Source: Bacillota bacterium (GTDB lineage Bacteria > Bacillota_I > Bacilli_A > RFN20 > CAG-826). From it: 8,103 bases of DNA. Under the pieces are notes generated by a model that saw nothing but the letters and a program-made list of their open reading frames with translations, made no database searches and was not told the DNA's origin. A program made the translations under genes and the position numbers. Where the stretch lies: NCBI GenBank assembly GCA_023396795.1, contig JAEWUY010000052.1, forward strand, positions 1 through 8,103. The letters run 5' to 3'. Within the stretch, counting starts at the first letter, position 1, and each line of letters begins with the position of its first letter. This document shows positions 5,336-8,103 of the stretch, one piece after another.

Positions 5336-6148
5336 ATGACCGGACGTGATATCTTGATTTTTCTAGCTATGAAATACAAAGGCTGTTGGGATGATATTTA
5401 TGGGGCGATTAAGCGCAAGGAACCAATCGATGATAATCACTACAATGACTTAATGGCGACTTTAAAGGCTAATACCTTAACAATTATTGATAAGAATTAC
5501 CCCGAACACCTAAAGCAATGTCATAAGCCACCATTTGTCCTTTTTTATTATGGTGATATCTCGCTATTGCAGCGTCCTCATGAAACGATTGCTTATATCG
5601 GAAGTCGTAAAGCAAGCGATTATGGCAAGAAGATGGCCCGCCTTATCGTTTCGGAACTAGCCAAGAAGATGGTGATTATTTCCGGCATGGCGAAAGGAAT
5701 TGACACTGTCGCTCACGAAACAGCAATCAACGTTAAAGGAAAAACGATTGCCATTCTTGGTTCTGGCATTGACTATTGCTATCCTCGCGAAAACATTGAA
5801 CTATACAACACTATCAAAAGTCAGCACCTTGTAATCAGTGAGTATCCAAATAGGACCGATCCTGATCAAAGTCAATTTCCGCTTCGTAATCGCATTATTG
5901 CCATGTTGGCGAAATCTGTCGTAGTCGGTGAGGCTGATGTTAAATCTGGGACTTTAATTACGGTCAGTTATGCCCTGTCTTCTGGTCGAGATGTATGCTG
6001 TGTTCCGTATCCTGCCGATATAGCTTCAGCGTGCAATAGTTTAATTAAGCAAGGCGCTAAACTGGTGGAATCGGCCAAAGATGTATATGAAGAAATGGGA
6101 ATTGAGATGGTTGAAAAAGATTTACTTAGTTCTCAAAATTTTAACTAA
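5336..6148 (+). CDS. dprA: DNA-processing protein DprA (Smf)
   Basis: DprA binds incoming single-stranded DNA in natural transformation and loads RecA onto it; it is also kept in many bacteria not known to be competent. The 270 residues contain an N-terminal helical region (1-75) and a Rossmann-like DNA-binding domain with YIGSRKAS (87-94), IISGMAKGIDTVAH (114-127), FPLRNRIIA (181-189) and SGTLITVSYALSSGRDV (204-220). The usual VPG near the end of the fold reads VPYP (223-226). The protein stops soon after KLVESAKDVYEE and lacks the C-terminal winged-helix (DML1-like) domain present in many longer homologues. The strong ribosome binding site GAGGAGG supports the ATG. Its place before topA matches the dprA-topA pair of Bacillus. 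Confidence 0.94.
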   Translation: MTGRDILIFLAMKYKGCWDDIYGAIKRKEPIDDNHYNDLMATLKANTLTIIDKNYPEHLKQCHKPPFVLFYYGDISLLQRPHETIAYIGSRKASDYGKKMARLIVSELAKKMVIISGMAKGIDTVAHETAINVKGKTIAILGSGIDYCYPRENIELYNTIKSQHLVISEYPNRTDPDQSQFPLRNRIIAMLAKSVVVGEADVKSGTLITVSYALSSGRDVCCVPYPADIASACNSLIKQGAKLVESAKDVYEEMGIEMVEKDLLSSQNFN

Positions 6149-6203
6149 ATATATTTAAAGGAAATAAGTATTTACTTTAATAAGAAGGGGTAATTCAAAG
6201 CGA

Positions 6204-6232
6204 TTGACAAACACCATACAGAACTCTATATT
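6204..6232 (+). promoter_or_regulatory. Promoter of topA
   Basis: TTGACA (6204-6209, full consensus), a 17-nt spacer and TATATT (6227-6232, 5/6). The predicted start near 6239 gives a leader of about 19 nt that contains the ribosome binding site GAGGA (6248-6252), 5 nt before the ATG. topA can thus be transcribed independently of dprA; no clear terminator separates the two. Confidence 0.75.
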
Positions 6233-6257
6233 TATCAATTGTAGATCGAGGACTAAC

Positions 6258-8103
6258 ATGAAACTTGTAATTGTCGAATCGCCGAAAAAGAGTGAATCCT
6301 TCAGCCGTTATCTTGGCACGGGTTTTACTATTTTGGCGACCCAAGGTCACTTACGTGACTTGGCGACCTCAGGAAAAGGTGGACTCGGTGTCGATATTGA
6401 AAATAACTTTAAACCTAATTACAAATTAATGCCGAAAAAGGCTGGAATTTGGGAAAAAATCCGTGCAGAGGCCAAGAAAGCTGATGAAGTTTTGCTAGCA
6501 ACCGACCCGGACCGCGAAGGGGAGGCAATCGCCTGGCATTTAGCCGACATGCTAAAGCTTCAAATTGAAAAGACCAAACGCCTTGAATTTCATGAAATTA
6601 CTCGTGACTCTATTCAAGAAGCCATTAAAGACCCACGGATTATCGATATGAACCTCGTCAACTCGCAAGAGACGCGACGGATTCTCGATCGCATTATAGG
6701 TTTTAAACTTTCGGCATTAATGCAAAAGAAACTTGGTTCGCCTTCGGCGGGCCGTGTCCAATCCGCGACTTTAAAGATGATTTCAGATCACGAAAAAGAG
6801 ATTATGAAGTTCGTTCCAGAAGAGTACTGGGAAATTACTTCGACAATCGAAGTTTGTGGACAAGAATATACATTAAAACTACATAAGGTGAATGGGCGCG
6901 TTCCGACAATCGCAAATCAACAAGAAGCTGAAGCGATTTTTGCTAAACTTGGCGAGACTTTGACAATTGAAGAAATTGTTAAAAAAGTTCGAAGTGTTCC
7001 GAGTAAACCCCCCTTTAAAACTTCAACACTTCAACAAGAAGCTTCGAATCGTTTTCACTTTTCGACTTCAAAAACGGCTTCAATTGCCCAAAGTTTATAT
7101 GAAGGTATTACCGTCGGAGAAGAACATGTCGGTTTGGTAACGTATATTCGCACTGATTCGACACGCTTAAGCGAATCTTATATTCAACGAGCTCGTAGTT
7201 ATATAACGGATAATTTTGGAAGCGAATATATAGGATTTGTTAAAAAAGAAAAAGCCTCACCATTAGGACAAGACGCTCACGAAGCGATTCGCCCCACCGG
7301 CAATCATCGTACCCCTAATAGTGTTTCTAAGTATTTATCATATGATCAGTTAAGACTTTATCGCCTGATTTATAATCGCGCTCTTGCCTCTTTGATGTCT
7401 GATGCCAAAGAAGAAGTATCCACAGCGATTTTAAAAAGCGGGCAATTAGAATTTAAACTTGAAAGCAAAAAAATCCTTTTTGATGGTCATCGTCGTCTTT
7501 ACGAAGATAATGAACCAGATTTTATTTGCACACCTTCAATGCAGGAAGGGACAAGTTTTAAAATCATTAAAAAGGAAAAAGTTCAAAAATATACGACTCC
7601 GCCCGCCCGTTATAGCGAAGCTAAAGTCGTTCAGTTGATGGAAGAGGCCGGCATTGGACGACCTTCTACATATGCTTCAACCATTCGTCTTTTACTTACT
7701 AGAAAGTATATCGAATCGACAAAAGAAGGTCTTAAAGCGACAGAGCAAGGCATTAAAACAGCTACGGTTATCGCTAAATATTTTCCAGAATTTGCGGACA
7801 TTAATTACACTGCCAAAATGGAATCGGATCTTGACCAAATTCAATTCGGCAAAACGCACCACTTAGAAATGTTACAAGCTTTTTATGGTCCCTTTAATGA
7901 CAAAGTTAAACAAGCGTATGACATCGTTTATAAAGAGCCACTGACAAGCACAGGTGAAAACTGTCCGTTATGTGGAAGCCCACTAGTCATTAAAAAAAGT
8001 AAACACGGAGAATTTGTCGCTTGTAGTTCTTATCCGACTTGTAAATACATCAAAAAACCAGAAAAGACTTTACCACAATTCACTGGTGAAAATTGTCCAG
8101 AGT
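6258..8103 (+). CDS. topA: DNA topoisomerase I (partial at 3' end)
   Basis: This is a type IA topoisomerase that relaxes negative supercoils by transient single-strand breakage. The frame is open for 615 codons to the window edge; relatives have about 690 residues. The Toprim domain begins KLVIVESPKK, with the acidic residue E7 and the metal-binding DPDREGEAIAWH at 83-94. The active-site tyrosine is Y296 in LVTYIRTDSTRL. LGSPSAGRVQSATL and EEAGIGRPSTYAST are conserved. A Cys4 zinc-binding module follows (C569, C572, C589, C595), and C613 seems to open a second one before the sequence ends. The motif after the first Ser-Pro reads KKSESF, unlike the common AKAKTI. The ATG was chosen for GAGGA upstream and the normal N-terminus; an in-frame TTG at 6204 overlaps the promoter and is rejected. 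Confidence 0.96.
   Translation, partial: MKLVIVESPKKSESFSRYLGTGFTILATQGHLRDLATSGKGGLGVDIENNFKPNYKLMPKKAGIWEKIRAEAKKADEVLLATDPDREGEAIAWHLADMLKLQIEKTKRLEFHEITRDSIQEAIKDPRIIDMNLVNSQETRRILDRIIGFKLSALMQKKLGSPSAGRVQSATLKMISDHEKEIMKFVPEEYWEITSTIEVCGQEYTLKLHKVNGRVPTIANQQEAEAIFAKLGETLTIEEIVKKVRSVPSKPPFKTSTLQQEASNRFHFSTSKTASIAQSLYEGITVGEEHVGLVTYIRTDSTRLSESYIQRARSYITDNFGSEYIGFVKKEKASPLGQDAHEAIRPTGNHRTPNSVSKYLSYDQLRLYRLIYNRALASLMSDAKEEVSTAILKSGQLEFKLESKKILFDGHRRLYEDNEPDFICTPSMQEGTSFKIIKKEKVQKYTTPPARYSEAKVVQLMEEAGIGRPSTYASTIRLLLTRKYIESTKEGLKATEQGIKTATVIAKYFPEFADINYTAKMESDLDQIQFGKTHHLEMLQAFYGPFNDKVKQAYDIVYKEPLTSTGENCPLCGSPLVIKKSKHGEFVACSSYPTCKYIKKPEKTLPQFTGENCPE

Noticed and set aside
6155..6180. AT-rich hairpin TTAAAG-AAAT / ATTT-CTTTAA after dprA as a terminator
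   Set aside because: No T tract follows and the stem has a mismatch; it is weak and AT-only, so it is not called.
6204..6257. In-frame TTG start extending TopA by 18 residues
   Set aside because: The TTG is part of a consensus -35, and the extension is not topoisomerase-like.
7654..7866. Open frame of 70 codons on the + strand
   Set aside because: It lies in another frame within topA, whose translation here contains the conserved IGRPSTYAST motif.
1..8103. Mobile elements, CRISPR arrays, tRNA genes, toxin-antitoxin or defence genes
   Set aside because: Nothing of this kind is visible; all substantial frames belong to conserved housekeeping genes and the gaps are short control regions.

Overview
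This is a compact, low-GC housekeeping segment from a bacterium of the Bacillota/Bacilli type, possibly an uncultured lineage near Erysipelotrichales, Acholeplasmatales or RF39. The evidence is gene content and order. The set ffh, rpsP, KH protein, rimM, trmD, rplS, lepB, rbgA, rnhB, dprA, topA matches the conserved Bacillus/Listeria/Clostridium neighbourhood, and the window is AT-rich with AGGAGG-type ribosome binding sites. About a dozen tryptophans are all TGG, nine of ten visible stops are TAA and one (rimM) is TGA. The standard bacterial code therefore fits, and a Mycoplasma-type code does not. The assignment to a finer lineage is inference only.

Layout: (1) 1-483, the 3' end of ffh on the + strand. 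(2) 491-2338, a minus-strand operon rpsP-khpA-rimM-trmD, in which rpsP/khpA overlap by 1 nt, rimM/trmD overlap by 4 nt, and a hairpin lies between khpA and rimM. (3) 2339-2552, a divergent control region with back-to-back promoters and a structured leader of the L19 type. (4) 2553-2900, rplS with its own terminator. (5) 3019-5282, lepB-rbgA-rnhB, tightly packed. (6) 5336-6148, dprA, behind a hairpin that covers its Shine-Dalgarno sequence. (7) 6258-end, topA, with a near-consensus promoter, cut by the window edge. No gap exceeds 300 bases; the longest is the 214-nt divergent region.

The genes serve ribosome production and maturation (S16, L19, RimM for 30S, RbgA for 50S, KH protein), tRNA m1G37 methylation (TrmD), protein targeting and export (Ffh, signal peptidase I), and nucleic-acid upkeep (RNase HII, DprA, topoisomerase I).

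I found no mobile element, CRISPR array, tRNA, rRNA or clearly novel system. The most notable points are architectural. The normally co-directional ffh-rpsP-khpA-rimM-trmD-rplS array has its four middle genes inverted. The ffh terminator lies inside the trmD coding sequence. A dense TTGAC/GTCAA array lies between the divergent promoters, a perfect 19-bp dyad sits before lepB, and hairpins sit at the translation starts of rimM and dprA.
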